Origin: Streptomyces sp. NBC_01498
GTDB taxonomy: Bacteria; Actinomycetota; Actinomycetes; Streptomycetales; Streptomycetaceae
Length of the DNA: 64,000 nucleotides
NCBI RefSeq assembly: GCF_036327775.1
Contig: NZ_CP109598.1
Coordinates: 3,286,001 to 3,350,000, forward strand
Direction of reading: 5' to 3'
In this document: piece after piece, positions 22,555 through 29,996 of the stretch
Position numbering within the stretch: position 1 is the first letter of the stretch
How the letters are laid out: every line of letters begins with the position of its first letter
Notes under the pieces: generated by a model
What the model was told of the DNA's origin: nothing
Database searches by the model: none
The model's input: only the letters and a program-made list of their open reading frames with translations
Position numbers and translations under genes: made by a program

Positions 22555-23358
22555 GTGGCTGCGTGGCCTGATTTCTATCCCTGTACCTGCATAGCCGTGG
22601 ACGCACAGGCTTACGGAAGCAACAACGACCGTGAGCAGTCCGAAATCCAGCACGACCTGCCGCGGCTCCTCGACCGTGCCGCCCGCGGGGCCGGTCTGGA
22701 CCGCGCGCAGTGGCAGATCCAGCGCAAGGGCGACGAACAGCTCGCCGTACGACCCGTCGACGGAAACGAACCGCGGCTGGTCGACGACTACGTCCGCCAT
22801 CTCGCCGCCGCGTTGCGCGAGTACAACGCCCGTCGGGTACCCGGAGCCCGGATGCGGCTGCGGGCCGTCATCCACCAGGGACTCGTGGAGCTGGCCGACA
22901 ACGGTTTCGCCGGCACGGCCGTGGTGGCCACGGCGCGCCTGCTGAACTCCGACCCGCTCTACGACGCCCTCGCCGCGCACCCCGAGGCCGACCTGGCGCT
23001 GCTGCTGTCCGACGACGTCTTCCGTTCCACGGTGGTCGGCCGTCACACGACCCTGACCCCCGAGGACTTCACCCGGGTCACGGTCCGGGTGAAGGAGTAC
23101 GGGGCCACGGCCTGGCTGCGGGTCCCCGGCGCGCCGGGCACGGCCCCGTCCGGGCCGAGGACCGCGGCAGCCGCCGGTCTCGCGGAGCCGGCGCCGGGGG
23201 CACCCGCGCGGGCCGCTCCCGGACCGGCCGCCACGGGCGGCGCCGGCGGGACCGGGATCAGCAACGAGTACCGCGCCGACCGGATCAGCGTCACCAACGT
23301 CGCCGGGCCCATGGACGCCCGGGGCGCCGTCTTCGGCTTCGGGAGCGCCGGTGACTGA
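22555..23358 (+). CDS. Class III nucleotide-cyclase-fold protein of a conflict operon
   Basis: 267 residues from GTG at 22,555 (AGAGGAAAT upstream). The N-terminal ~190 residues show the cyclase pattern: IAVDAQAYG (Asp16, first metal ligand), WQIQRKGDEQLAV (Asp60, second), LRAVIHQGLVE, and FAGTAVVATARLL (Arg128). The Asn usual in VNxAAR is replaced, and the base-selecting Lys position is Gln, so activity or specificity may differ from adenylyl cyclases. A low-complexity Ala/Gly/Pro linker leads to a C-terminal GPMDARGAVFGFG motif shared with the next protein. The 3' end overlaps that gene by 8 bases. Confidence 0.75.
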   Translation: MAAWPDFYPCTCIAVDAQAYGSNNDREQSEIQHDLPRLLDRAARGAGLDRAQWQIQRKGDEQLAVRPVDGNEPRLVDDYVRHLAAALREYNARRVPGARMRLRAVIHQGLVELADNGFAGTAVVATARLLNSDPLYDALAAHPEADLALLLSDDVFRSTVVGRHTTLTPEDFTRVTVRVKEYGATAWLRVPGAPGTAPSGPRTAAAAGLAEPAPGAPARAAPGPAATGGAGGTGISNEYRADRISVTNVAGPMDARGAVFGFGSAGD

Positions 23359-25636
23359 CGAACCGGACCCGAACGACGGTCCGGCCGCACCGTCCGTACC
23401 CGCCCCCGAAGAAGAACCCGCGCCCCCCGCGCCGGACGACGCGGACAACGCGCCGGAGGCCGGCGCGGACGGCTTCGAGCCGGACGCGGGTCCGGTCCGG
23501 CGTCCGGAGCCGGACGAACACGACGAGGACGACCGGGGTTACGACGACCTGCGCCGCGTCCACCAGCTCGTCAGCAACAACAACTACAACAACTTCTACG
23601 GCGTCGTCGACGCCTCCGGAGCGGCGTTCGGCTTCGGTGGTGCCTCGTCCCCCGGTCTCGCCTCGGGCACCGTCGAACCCGAGGAGGCGGACCGCGCCCT
23701 GCGGTTCTACGTCCCGCCGCGCCGCTGTTTCGACGAGGCGCTCGACAAGCTGCGCGACAACTCCCTCGTCGTGCTGACCGGCCAGGACAACTGCGGCCGG
23801 GGCGTGGGATCCCTCGCCCTGCTCAGGGAGTTCCTGGGCACGAAGGCCAGGCTGCGCAGCCTGTCGCCCGCCAACTCCCTGGCCGAGCTGGCCTCGTCGC
23901 GGGACCTCAAGGCGGGCCAGGGGTACGTCATCCGCGACTACGTCGGCGAGCTGAACGTCGAGGCCGTGCAGGCGTACGCGATCGAGCGGCTGAGCAAGGA
24001 ACTCCGCCGCAAGGGCTCCTACCTGGTGGTCACGGCCGGCCTCGCGAGCCACCGCCGACTGGCCCTGCGGGACCACTGCGTGAAGTGGCGGGCCCCGGAC
24101 CCCGTGGAACTGTTCGAGCACTGCCGGGAGTCGCTGCCGGGCGCCGCCCTCCCGCCCGACACCGAGCGCGAGCTGCTGGAGCGGATCCGGGAGCAGCGGC
24201 GGCCGGCGGACATCGTGGCCGCGGCCGAGGTCCTGTCCCGGGACGGCGCGGAGAAGGCGCTGGAAACCCTGCGGGACCGGTGCCGGGAGCTGGTCCGGGC
24301 GTTCTTCGGCAAGCAGCCGGCCGCGGACCGCCTGATCCCCCTCGCGGCCCTGGCGTTTCTGGAGGGCATCCCGGAGCGGACGTTCGAGAAGGAGTGCGCC
24401 TCCCTCTTCGCCGAGGTGCGCGACTGGGAGCTGAGCGGTGGCACGCCGCCGGTCGAGGAACCGGACGACCAGGTAAGGACACCGGTGCGCGGCGCGGTGG
24501 CCCGGCAGTCGCGGGCCCACTGGAAGGAGTGGGCGGAGGGGCTCGTACGCGTGGAACACCGGCCCGAGCCGGGCCGCGACTCCGGGCGCAGCGAGCGCCG
24601 CCTGGTTTTCGCCGAACCCCGTGTCCGCGAGTTCGTCATCGAGGAGCTGCACGAGCTGTACGGCTACGAGCTCTGGTACCCGCTGCGCCAGTGGCTGGGT
24701 GAACTGGCCCTGCTGGGCGACCTGGACACCCGTACGGAGGTGGCCCGCGGGGTCGCGCTCCTGGCCCGGCACGCGCTCGTCGAGGTCGACGAGAACATGC
24801 TGAAGGTGTGGTCCGAGGGGCTCACCAGCCAGCGCGTGACCGCCGCTCTGACGCTCCAGTTCATGTCCGGGGTCGAGCATCTCGCGCCGCAGGCCATGCA
24901 CATCGCCCTGGGCTGGACGGCCGACAGCGGGCCCGGCCGGGCCGTGACGGCCGCCATGGCGCTCACCGGCCGCCTGGCCTCGCTCTACCGCCTGGACACA
25001 CTCAACTGGCTCTGGTTCCTGACGCAGCGCCAGGAACGCGTCGCGTTCTCGGCCCGCCGTTCACTGGTCCTGCTTCTACAGACCGCCGCCGAGGAACAGG
25101 ACCCGGAACGGGCGCTGTTCACCCTCCGGCACGTACGCACCGTGATCGCCGACGCGGCGCCGGGATCACGGGAGCGGTCGATCGCCCTGCGGACCGCCGT
25201 CCAGCTCCTGGAGGCCGACCGGCTGGACACGCCCGAACCCGTCACGGCGGCGCTCCTGCGTACCGCCCCGGACAGCGCCCGCCACCTCGGGTCCCTGTGG
25301 GTGGACGTCCTGCACAGCGGCAACCGGAGCCGCGCGGTCGCCGCGCTGTGCCGGACGCTCGTACAGCTGCGTGACGACCCGTCCGTCACCGACGCCGTGA
25401 GCCGGCTCGGCGACGCCATGCAGAGCGCCATGAGCGAGCTCCAGTGGGCCGCGCTCCGCCGCCACCTGTCCCTCGCCCTGAAGCGTCCCGACTACGCGAT
25501 CCCCGGCGCCCGCCAACTGGCGCGGGTGCTCCTGGGATCGCTGCGCGGCCGGCCGCCGGGGGACTCCCGGCGCTCCACCGCGTCCCTCCTGTCCGTCCCA
25601 CCCTTCACCGCCCCTCAAGGAGGCCGAAGCAAGTGA
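23351..25636 (+). CDS. Large conflict-system protein with degenerate P-loop and helical repeats
   Basis: 761 residues from GTG at 23,351. Residues 1-65 are acidic and proline-rich. At 76-96 is an Asn-rich stretch then YGVVDASGAAFGFG, resembling the C-terminal tag of the cyclase-fold protein. Residues 139-153 (LVVLTGQDNCGRGVG) look like a nucleotide-binding loop lacking the Walker Lys. A winged-helix/sensor-like middle is followed by about 350 helical residues, like TPR/HEAT scaffolds. This plan suggests an inactive-STAND-type hub that couples detection to effectors; that is inference. GTGA overlap with the next gene. Confidence 0.65.
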   Translation: MTDEPDPNDGPAAPSVPAPEEEPAPPAPDDADNAPEAGADGFEPDAGPVRRPEPDEHDEDDRGYDDLRRVHQLVSNNNYNNFYGVVDASGAAFGFGGASSPGLASGTVEPEEADRALRFYVPPRRCFDEALDKLRDNSLVVLTGQDNCGRGVGSLALLREFLGTKARLRSLSPANSLAELASSRDLKAGQGYVIRDYVGELNVEAVQAYAIERLSKELRRKGSYLVVTAGLASHRRLALRDHCVKWRAPDPVELFEHCRESLPGAALPPDTERELLERIREQRRPADIVAAAEVLSRDGAEKALETLRDRCRELVRAFFGKQPAADRLIPLAALAFLEGIPERTFEKECASLFAEVRDWELSGGTPPVEEPDDQVRTPVRGAVARQSRAHWKEWAEGLVRVEHRPEPGRDSGRSERRLVFAEPRVREFVIEELHELYGYELWYPLRQWLGELALLGDLDTRTEVARGVALLARHALVEVDENMLKVWSEGLTSQRVTAALTLQFMSGVEHLAPQAMHIALGWTADSGPGRAVTAAMALTGRLASLYRLDTLNWLWFLTQRQERVAFSARRSLVLLLQTAAEEQDPERALFTLRHVRTVIADAAPGSRERSIALRTAVQLLEADRLDTPEPVTAALLRTAPDSARHLGSLWVDVLHSGNRSRAVAALCRTLVQLRDDPSVTDAVSRLGDAMQSAMSELQWAALRRHLSLALKRPDYAIPGARQLARVLLGSLRGRPPGDSRRSTASLLSVPPFTAPQGGRSK

Positions 25637-26700
25637 ACTACCCGGTCATCGCCGAACACATCCTGGCGACCGTCCAGGGCACCTGGTGGTCCCGGCGTCG
25701 CCGACGCGACGACGTGCCGCAGCTGCCGACCGGCGCGGTCTATGTTCTCAGGGTCGGCGGGAACTACCGCCTGTTCCCCGAGGGCATGGTGTTCGACCCG
25801 TCCCACCCCGACGTGCTCGACGCCTCCTCGGTCAGCCTCGTCGACACCCGCGCGCGTCTGGTCGAGGTGGAGCGGACGCTCCCCTCCGTCAGCGAGGCCG
25901 ACAGGTTCTCGGTACGCGCCTCCTTCACCTGCCAGGTGACCGACCCGACGGTCATCGCCCGGCAGGGCGTCATCGACGTCACCGTTCCGCTGCGCGCCTA
26001 CCTGATGGGCGACGGCGACCTGGCCAGGATGAGCGCCGGGCACCGGGTCGAGGAGGTCAACGCGGTGCGGACCCAGGTCGGCCACCGCATGACCGCCTAC
26101 AGCGCGATCGTGCCGCCCCGGGTCGCGGGCATGAGCGTGGAGTTCGTCAGCGCCGAGGTCCACGCCTCGGACGACCTGCGGGACCATGAGCAGAAGCGGC
26201 GCGACAAGCAACGCTTGTGGGAACTCCAGCGGGGCCAGCGCGACTTCGAGACCCAGGACGCCCTCCAGATAGCGGATCTCCTCGCGCGGGGATCGGACCA
26301 CGTGGACGCCTTCGGGATCGCCCGGCAGGAGATCGGCGTCACCGACGCGGCGTCGCGCATCCACCGCGACACCGAGAAGGCGTCGGCCCGCAGGCACGAG
26401 GCCGAGGTGTCGGAGCGGGTCCACGCGCAGGCGCGGGAGACGGCCGAGGCGCAGATGCAGCGCGACACGGTCCTGACGCTGCTGCGGCAGATGGGCGGCA
26501 GCGACTACGTCGACCTCCACCAGGTCCTGGAACAGCTGCTGCGGGAAGACCGCAGGTCCGCGCCGGGCGTGAGTGCCGCCGACGGTTCCCGGATGGTCGG
26601 GCCGGGGCCGGCCCGACCCGGTCGTACGGAGACGGGCCGGAACGGCTCGCGGGACCCCCGGGGCGGCTTCGTCAGGGACGAGGACGATCTCCTTGACTGA
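25633..26700 (+). CDS. SPFH/band-7-like protein with coiled coil
   Basis: 355 residues from GTG at 25,633 (AAGGAGG upstream, GTGA overlap). Residues 40-190 have an SPFH-like pattern: LRVGGNYRLFPEGMVFD, SLVDTRARLVEVERTLPSVS, FSVRASFTCQVTDPTVIAR, then a long charged coiled coil (DHEQKRRDKQRLWELQRGQR) and a flexible tail. No clear membrane segment is seen. SPFH proteins form oligomeric scaffolds at membranes and occur in conflict loci. Its partners here include two membrane proteins, so a membrane-associated assembly is plausible. Confidence 0.65.
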   Translation: MNYPVIAEHILATVQGTWWSRRRRRDDVPQLPTGAVYVLRVGGNYRLFPEGMVFDPSHPDVLDASSVSLVDTRARLVEVERTLPSVSEADRFSVRASFTCQVTDPTVIARQGVIDVTVPLRAYLMGDGDLARMSAGHRVEEVNAVRTQVGHRMTAYSAIVPPRVAGMSVEFVSAEVHASDDLRDHEQKRRDKQRLWELQRGQRDFETQDALQIADLLARGSDHVDAFGIARQEIGVTDAASRIHRDTEKASARRHEAEVSERVHAQARETAEAQMQRDTVLTLLRQMGGSDYVDLHQVLEQLLREDRRSAPGVSAADGSRMVGPGPARPGRTETGRNGSRDPRGGFVRDEDDLLD

Positions 26701-28150
26701 CTTCCTGACGGACCGTGTGACGCCTCCGGCGCCCGGCACGGTGAACGGCCGGGCCACCGGTCACGACACCACGGCGCACACCGGGCGTCACCGGGCCGCC
26801 GCCCGCACCGTGAGGGACTCGTCCACGACCACCCGCGCCACCGGGGACGGGGCCCCCGCCCGTACCGCCCGCCGCTCCTTCGACCTCGACCCGGCACGAC
26901 GGCTGCGTACCCTGACCGGCGTCGACGAGGAGCTGCTGGCCAGGGTCAGGTACGAGCGGAGCAAGTACACGGCCCTCGGCGGAGTGGTGCTCGGCACCTC
27001 CGTCATCGCGGCGTTCTCCATGTGGAACTTCGCGGGCGAGGTGCTCGGCCGGGTCTCCGTCGTGGCCCTGGTCCCGACGGTCATCTGGATGCTGTTCGTG
27101 CTCAACCTCGACCGCTGGCTGGTGACTCCGCAGCCGAACGCCCGGCGACGGGTCGGCCCCCTCCTCACACGGCTGCTGATCGCCCTGATGCTCGGCACGG
27201 TGATCGCCGAGCCCCTGGTCCTGCGCATCTTCCAGACAGCCATCGAGGAGCGCGTCGCCGGCGAACGGACCGACGACATCGACCAGTTGCGCACGGATCT
27301 GGTCCGCTGCAACCCCATGCCGTCCACGACACGGACCGCCGCCCCGGAGGGCTGTGGCAGAACGTACGTGCTCTCCTTCGGCAAGTCGCCCGGCGAACAG
27401 GCCGAGGAACTGGTCGCCGTACGCGCGGACGCCACCGAGCTGCGGAAGCGGGTGGACCGGGACACCACCAGGCTGGAGGCGCTCGACTCCGAGGTACGGG
27501 ACGAGTGCCGCCGGATGATCCGCATGGCCGCCACGGGATTGCTCCAACGGACGTCCGAATGCCTGCGGCTGCGTGAGAAGGCACAGGAGTACCGGGCGAT
27601 CCACGACACCGACGAGAACGAGAAGCGGCTGGCCCGCATGGACAGCCGTATCTCGAAGATCGAGGCCGAACAGACCGTGTCGCGCGGGGACTTCCTCCGG
27701 ACCCGGGCCGACGGCATCGAACAGCGGCTGGACGAGGAGCGCGTGAAGCACCAGGAGATCGGTGTCCTGGAACGGATGCTGGCACTCGACCGGCTCGCCA
27801 CCGGGAACCCGGTGCTGTTCGTGGGCATCTGGCTGGTCCGGCTGCTGTTCGTGCTCCTCGACATCCTTCCCGTGCTGGTGAAGTACCTGAGCGGCGAGTC
27901 CGCGTACGACCGGATGCTCACCAGTGCGAGCAACAGCGCGGTGAAGATCCACGACGAGGAGATCCGGATCACCGAGCGCCGGGTGCTGGCGGAACTGGAG
28001 CTCGCCCAGGACGCCGTCGACCAGGACGTCCGGCGTCATCGCGCCGAGTCGGAGGCCGAGTTGCGCGAGCACAAGGCGGAGATGAACATCCGGGTCCGGC
28101 AGGCGGTGAACGCGCTGGAGGACGAAATCCGCCGTACGTCGACGGTCTGA
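26693..28150 (+). CDS. DUF4407-like membrane protein
   Basis: About 485 residues; the start is taken as TTG at 26,693, overlapping the upstream stop, though GTG 26,714 is possible. After a flexible N terminus, RVRYERSKYTALGGVVLGTS leads into four membrane segments: two near residues 95-140 (VIAAFSMWNF; VSVVALVPTVIWMLFVLNLD), one near 165-185 (LLIALMLGTVIAEPLVLRIF) and one late (LFVGIWLVRLLFVLLDILPV). Between them lies a ~200-residue coiled-coil domain with Cys pairs. This is the DUF4407 layout. The role may be membrane anchoring or pore-like action within the operon. Confidence 0.7.
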   Translation: MTDFLTDRVTPPAPGTVNGRATGHDTTAHTGRHRAAARTVRDSSTTTRATGDGAPARTARRSFDLDPARRLRTLTGVDEELLARVRYERSKYTALGGVVLGTSVIAAFSMWNFAGEVLGRVSVVALVPTVIWMLFVLNLDRWLVTPQPNARRRVGPLLTRLLIALMLGTVIAEPLVLRIFQTAIEERVAGERTDDIDQLRTDLVRCNPMPSTTRTAAPEGCGRTYVLSFGKSPGEQAEELVAVRADATELRKRVDRDTTRLEALDSEVRDECRRMIRMAATGLLQRTSECLRLREKAQEYRAIHDTDENEKRLARMDSRISKIEAEQTVSRGDFLRTRADGIEQRLDEERVKHQEIGVLERMLALDRLATGNPVLFVGIWLVRLLFVLLDILPVLVKYLSGESAYDRMLTSASNSAVKIHDEEIRITERRVLAELELAQDAVDQDVRRHRAESEAELREHKAEMNIRVRQAVNALEDEIRRTSTV

Positions 28151-28213
28151 CCGGACCGCCCGACCGCCGACCCGCCCGCCCGCCCGCCCGCCCGCCTCAG
28201 GAGAACAGTGCCA

Positions 28214-28241
28214 CGGCCGCCCCGGACACCCGGGGCGGCCG
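28214..28241. terminator. Strong hairpin between DUF4407-like gene and Pycsar-type effector
   Basis: A perfect 12-bp stem (CGGCCGCCCCGG with its complement) with loop ACAC, following a run of CCCG repeats. No T-run follows. It may act as an attenuator or as a stabilising hairpin, which would separate effector expression from the upstream genes. Confidence 0.5.
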
Positions 28242-28270
28242 CCTGTCATCGACGCAACGGAGGGGGAGAC

Positions 28271-28810
28271 ATGAGCACAACCGGGGGCGACGCCCCAACA
28301 GGACCGGCCGCCGACACCGCGGCCGACCGCGGCGCGGAACTCGCCCGCGTCCTGCTGTCCGAGGCCCGCGAGGAACTCACCAAGGCCGACAACAAGGCCG
28401 GTCTCATGCTGGCGTCCCTGGGCGCGGCCCTGACCGCCGTACTCGGCGCGATCGGCGGCGGCGCCGTCGACCTGCGGCAGTACGCCGTCGTCCCGCAGGT
28501 CCTCCTCTGGTCGGGCTGCGCCGCCTGCGTACCGGCACTCGTCCTGCTGGGTCTGGCCGTGGCCCCGCGGCTCGGGAACCCCCGCCACCTCCGTACCCAC
28601 TACTTCGGCGACGCGAGGCTCGCGCTGTCGTCCGGGCAGCTGGAGCGCACGGTCCGCCGCACCGACCTCGTGTCCCGGAACCTGAGCCAGCTGGCGGTCC
28701 TCTCGCAGATCGCCTGGACGAAGTACCGCTGCATACGCCACGCGCTGGTGTGGGGCACGGCGTTCCTCGTGCTCACGCTGCTGGGCATCGTGACGGGAGC
28801 GTCGGTGTAG
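28271..28810 (+). CDS. Pycsar-type two-TM effector
   Basis: 179 residues starting MSTTGGDAPTGPAADTAAD at 28,271 after GGAGGGGGAGAC. Residues 22-45 hold LLSEAREELTKADNKAGLML, the hallmark of the Pycsar effector (PycTM, formerly DUF5706) family, where AD.KA precedes the first membrane segment (ASLGAALTAVLGAIGGGA). A second segment (VLLWSGCAACVPALVLLGLA) and a third near the C terminus (GTAFLVLTLLGIVTG) follow. Known relatives are activated by cyclic nucleotides and damage the membrane. With the cyclase-fold and Crp-type genes upstream it completes a plausible signalling circuit. Confidence 0.75.
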   Translation: MSTTGGDAPTGPAADTAADRGAELARVLLSEAREELTKADNKAGLMLASLGAALTAVLGAIGGGAVDLRQYAVVPQVLLWSGCAACVPALVLLGLAVAPRLGNPRHLRTHYFGDARLALSSGQLERTVRRTDLVSRNLSQLAVLSQIAWTKYRCIRHALVWGTAFLVLTLLGIVTGASV

Positions 28811-28823
28811 GCGCACGGGACCT

Positions 28824-29284
28824 CGCGGGGTCGCACGGGGCCGTACGGGCGTCCGCCGGCGGGCCGGGTCGTGGCGGCGTCCCCGGGCCGGGCGTGCGCG
28901 TGCACACGGAGCCCGGCCGAGCGCGTACATGCGAAAGCCCGGCCGGGAGCCGTGATCGTCTCGGGATCGCGGCCCTCGTGCCGGGCCCTCGTGCCGGCCT
29001 TGTACCGGCTGCGGGTGGCCGGGTCAGGCGTCCTCGGCCGGGGGCTGCTCGGCACGCGGGGTCGCACGGGGCCGTACGGGCGTCCGCCGGCGGGCCGGGT
29101 CGTGGCGGCGTCCCCGGGCCGGGCGTGCGCGTGCACACGGAGCCCGGCCGAGCGCGTACATGCGAAAGCCCGGCCGGGAGCCGTGATCGTCTCGGGATCG
29201 CGGCCCTCGTGCCGGGCCCTCGTGCCGGCCTTGTACCGGCTGCGGGTGGCCGGGTCAGGCGTCCTCGGCCGGGGGCTGCTCGGC
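28824..29284. repeat. Exact 231-bp tandem duplication
   Basis: Two adjacent copies (28824-29053/54 and 29055-29284/85) are identical over 230 bases. The right copy includes the last ten codons of the YbjN-domain gene; the left copy therefore contains an unused duplicate of that gene end plus flank. The absence of differences indicates a recent event. It lies between the Pycsar-type locus and core genes. Confidence 0.95.
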
Positions 29285-29800
29285 CGGCTTGTCCTCCGTC
29301 GGCGTCAGGCCGAAGGTCTCCACGATCCACTTGTCGAACTCGATCGACGCGCGCACCCAGCTGACGGTGGACGACACGAAGTGCTCCAGGGCGACGCCGG
29401 TGCCGATCAGCATCTGGGCCTCGCCGATGAGGCGGACGGTCGTCGGGGCGCCCTCCTCCTCGTGCGTGTGGCTGTAGACCTTGGGCCACAGGGTGCGGCG
29501 GTTCCAGTCGTCGATCGCGTCGAGGATCTTCGCCTTGTCCTCAAGGGCGTGCGGACGGTCGTAGAAGGTCCGCACCGAGAAGACCTGCTGGTCGGCGTCG
29601 CCGCGGAACATGAAGTACGTGCGGAAGTCCTCCCACGGGGCGGCGAGGTCACCCTCGTCGTCCACCACGTACTTCAGCTCCATCTGGTCGAGGAGCTGCT
29701 TGACCAGGTCCTGGTCGGGGACGACAGGGCCCGCCGTTCCCGCAGCCTGCTGCTGGGGCTGGGCCCCGAAGTTCGGAATCGAGGACGGGTCGATGGTCAT
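29255..29800 (-). CDS. YbjN-domain protein
   Basis: 181 residues starting MTIDPSSIPNFGAQPQQQAA. The YbjN pattern is visible: DLVKQLLDQMELKYVVDDEG, FMFRGDADQQVFSVRTFYDR, ILDAIDDWNRRTLWPKVYSH, and FVSSTVSWVRASIEFDKWIV. YbjN proteins are small, chaperone-like or regulatory; the precise role is unknown. The acidic C terminus (DKPAEQPPAEDA) is encoded inside the tandem duplication. A hydrophobic leader is not present, so it is probably cytosolic. Confidence 0.85.
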   Translation of the reverse strand: MTIDPSSIPNFGAQPQQQAAGTAGPVVPDQDLVKQLLDQMELKYVVDDEGDLAAPWEDFRTYFMFRGDADQQVFSVRTFYDRPHALEDKAKILDAIDDWNRRTLWPKVYSHTHEEEGAPTTVRLIGEAQMLIGTGVALEHFVSSTVSWVRASIEFDKWIVETFGLTPTEDKPAEQPPAEDA

Positions 29801-29996
29801 CGCTGGATTCTCCTGAGGATGGCATGCCGTTGTCTGACACCGACCCTAGCCGCGATCCCCCGCCGGAAACCCGGCACCCCGTCGGCAATCGGGCCCCGGA
29901 CCACACGGACGCCGGGAGCGTATGCCCCGGCCCGGACCAACCGGGCATCCGGACCGCGGGGGCGCCGGGACCGCGTGGGCGGCGGGCGCCGGGCGG

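Noticed and set aside
24085..24702. Second frame inside the hub gene
   Set aside because: Arg/Gly/Pro-rich shadow of the 761-residue gene with no features.
28160..28200. CCCG-rich run as a CRISPR or satellite
   Set aside because: Only a short simple-sequence run without spacers; no CRISPR array or cas gene occurs in the window.
28750..29364. Open frames through the 231-bp duplication
   Set aside because: They arise from repeating G/C-rich DNA and do not start or end sensibly.
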